Origin: Xylocopa sonorina | Lineage: Eukaryota; Arthropoda; Insecta; Hymenoptera; Apidae | Length of the DNA stretch: 64,000 nucleotides | Direction: 5' to 3' | Assembly: GCF_050948175.1 (NCBI RefSeq) | Contig: NW_027490116.1 | Location: 1,798,001-1,862,000, forward strand | In this document: positions 63,601 to 64,000 of the stretch, in pieces | Numbering within the stretch: position 1 is the stretch's first letter | How the letters are laid out: each line of letters starts with the position of its first letter | Notes under the pieces: generated by a model | Databases searched by the model: none | What the model was told of the DNA's origin: nothing | What the model saw: the letters and a program-made list of their open reading frames with translations, nothing else | Made by a program: the position numbers and the translations under genes

Positions 63601-64000
63601 TCGCGGTATACATGACACTTCGCAATGAATGTTATATCTTATCATGAAACATAGAAGTGTGATGCGATATCGCATTTTAAGAAGCATTAGAACCCTATTG
63701 CTACGATACGTAGACATCTGCAAACGCTACTTCCTAGCATGGAAGTGTCGCATTTACTTTCTTTTGAAGTGAGTACGAGGTATACATATCACTCCATAAT
63801 GAATATTATATCTTATCATGAAACATAGCAGTGAGATGCGATATCGCGTTTTAAGAAGCATTAGAACTCTATTGCTACGATACGCAGACATCTGCAAACG
63901 CTATTTCCTAGCATGGAAGTGTCGCATTTACATTCATTTGAAGTGAATACGAGGTATACATGACACTTCGAAATGAATATTATACCTTATCATGAAACAT
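60607..64000. repeat. Young mosaic satellite to the window end
   Basis: A, B, C and D monomers are mixed. About 62,865-63,913 repeats 43,030-44,078 in order (GTGCCTTATTTACG, TTCGAGGTATACATGACGC, GCCTATATACG, CTTGTGAAGTGAAATCGCGG, CTACTTCC), 114 monomers upstream, at roughly 98% identity by eye. The last monomer starts at 63,857 and is cut by the window edge after 144 bp, so the array continues beyond it. Confidence 0.75.

Larger units (their letters stand above)
1..64000. repeat. 174-bp satellite DNA array filling the window
   Basis: The same 174-bp unit repeats head to tail from the first base to the last. The landmark AGCATT(A/G)GAACTCTATTGC falls at 1, 175, 349, 523, 8,875, 17,226, 24,360, 30,450, 36,715, 45,066, 53,590 and 63,857, all within two bases of exact multiples of 174. 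This gives 367 complete monomers and one partial monomer of 144 bp. All copies I read have the same orientation. No transposon, unique spacer or gene interrupts the array. Satellites with nucleosome-scale monomers and higher-order structure are typical of eukaryotic centromeres and pericentromeres, so that location is inferred rather than shown. I do not recognise the family. Confidence 0.98.

Noticed and set aside
1..64000. CRISPR array or other prokaryotic repeat
   Set aside because: The whole 174-bp unit repeats with no unique spacers, there are no cas genes, and the scale and higher-order structure fit eukaryotic satellite DNA.
1..64000. tRNA, rRNA, promoters or terminators from local hairpins
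   Set aside because: No tRNA-like arms, ribosomal segments or poly-T Pol III terminators stand out from the repeat. The hairpins recur once per monomer and are part of the satellite.
1..64000. Telomeric or simple-sequence repeats
   Set aside because: No TTAGGG-, TTTAGGG- or TTAGG-type tracts and no microsatellite runs were seen.

Overview
The whole 64-kb window is one uninterrupted head-to-tail satellite DNA array. The repeat unit is 174 bp. Taking the AGCATT at base 1 as the start, I count 367 complete monomers and a final partial one of 144 bp that starts at 63,857. I see no unique sequence, protein-coding gene, RNA gene, transposon, CRISPR array or inverted monomer. The monomer is about 37% G+C and CpG is not depleted. 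Such an array is expected only in a eukaryotic chromosome, most likely centromeric or pericentromeric heterochromatin. I do not recognise the satellite and cannot name the organism.

Phase is almost rigid. Tracking the AGCATT landmark through the window shows only eight single-base length changes: near 9,301, 33,959, 41,675, 42,046, 44,903, 47,264, 50,001 and 58,528. Two of these (42,046 and 47,264) are copies of one event. Variation is otherwise by substitution, and it falls into recurring monomer families: a common A type, a B type (ATTTCGCAC ... ACGACATCTCG ... TGCTGTG), a C type (GGCTATTCCCTAG ... CACTCCATAATG), a D type (GTGTCTTATTTACG) and an older divergent set.

Layout: 1-2,226 young monomers with local duplications; 2,227-5,280 divergent island; 5,281-15,109 young mosaic with 2-, 4-, 7- and 11-monomer duplications; 15,110-23,983 an 8-monomer higher-order repeat (1,392 bp, about 3.8 copies) between two copies of a 12-monomer block set 39 monomers apart; 23,984-24,432 a broken higher-order copy; 24,433-30,037 a 16-monomer unit (2,784 bp) in two copies; 30,038-36,895 rearranged pieces of that unit with 5-, 9-, 22- and 28-monomer spacings; 36,896-41,689 the main divergent island; 41,690-43,850 and 46,908-49,066 two copies of one block on either side of a third divergent island (44,080-46,907); 49,067-64,000 young mosaic with 7-, 3-, 16- and 5-monomer units.

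Nothing here works as a gene set. What the sequence records is satellite turnover: repeated segmental duplication in whole-monomer steps, recent local amplification, probable gene conversion, and older relic blocks left between young ones. Each monomer is also rich in short palindromes and inverted repeats, and a subset carries a TTCG-containing motif that partly resembles the CENP-B box. Both are reasonable leads for centromere function but are unproven. Block boundaries are by eye, usually good to about 20-30 bp.
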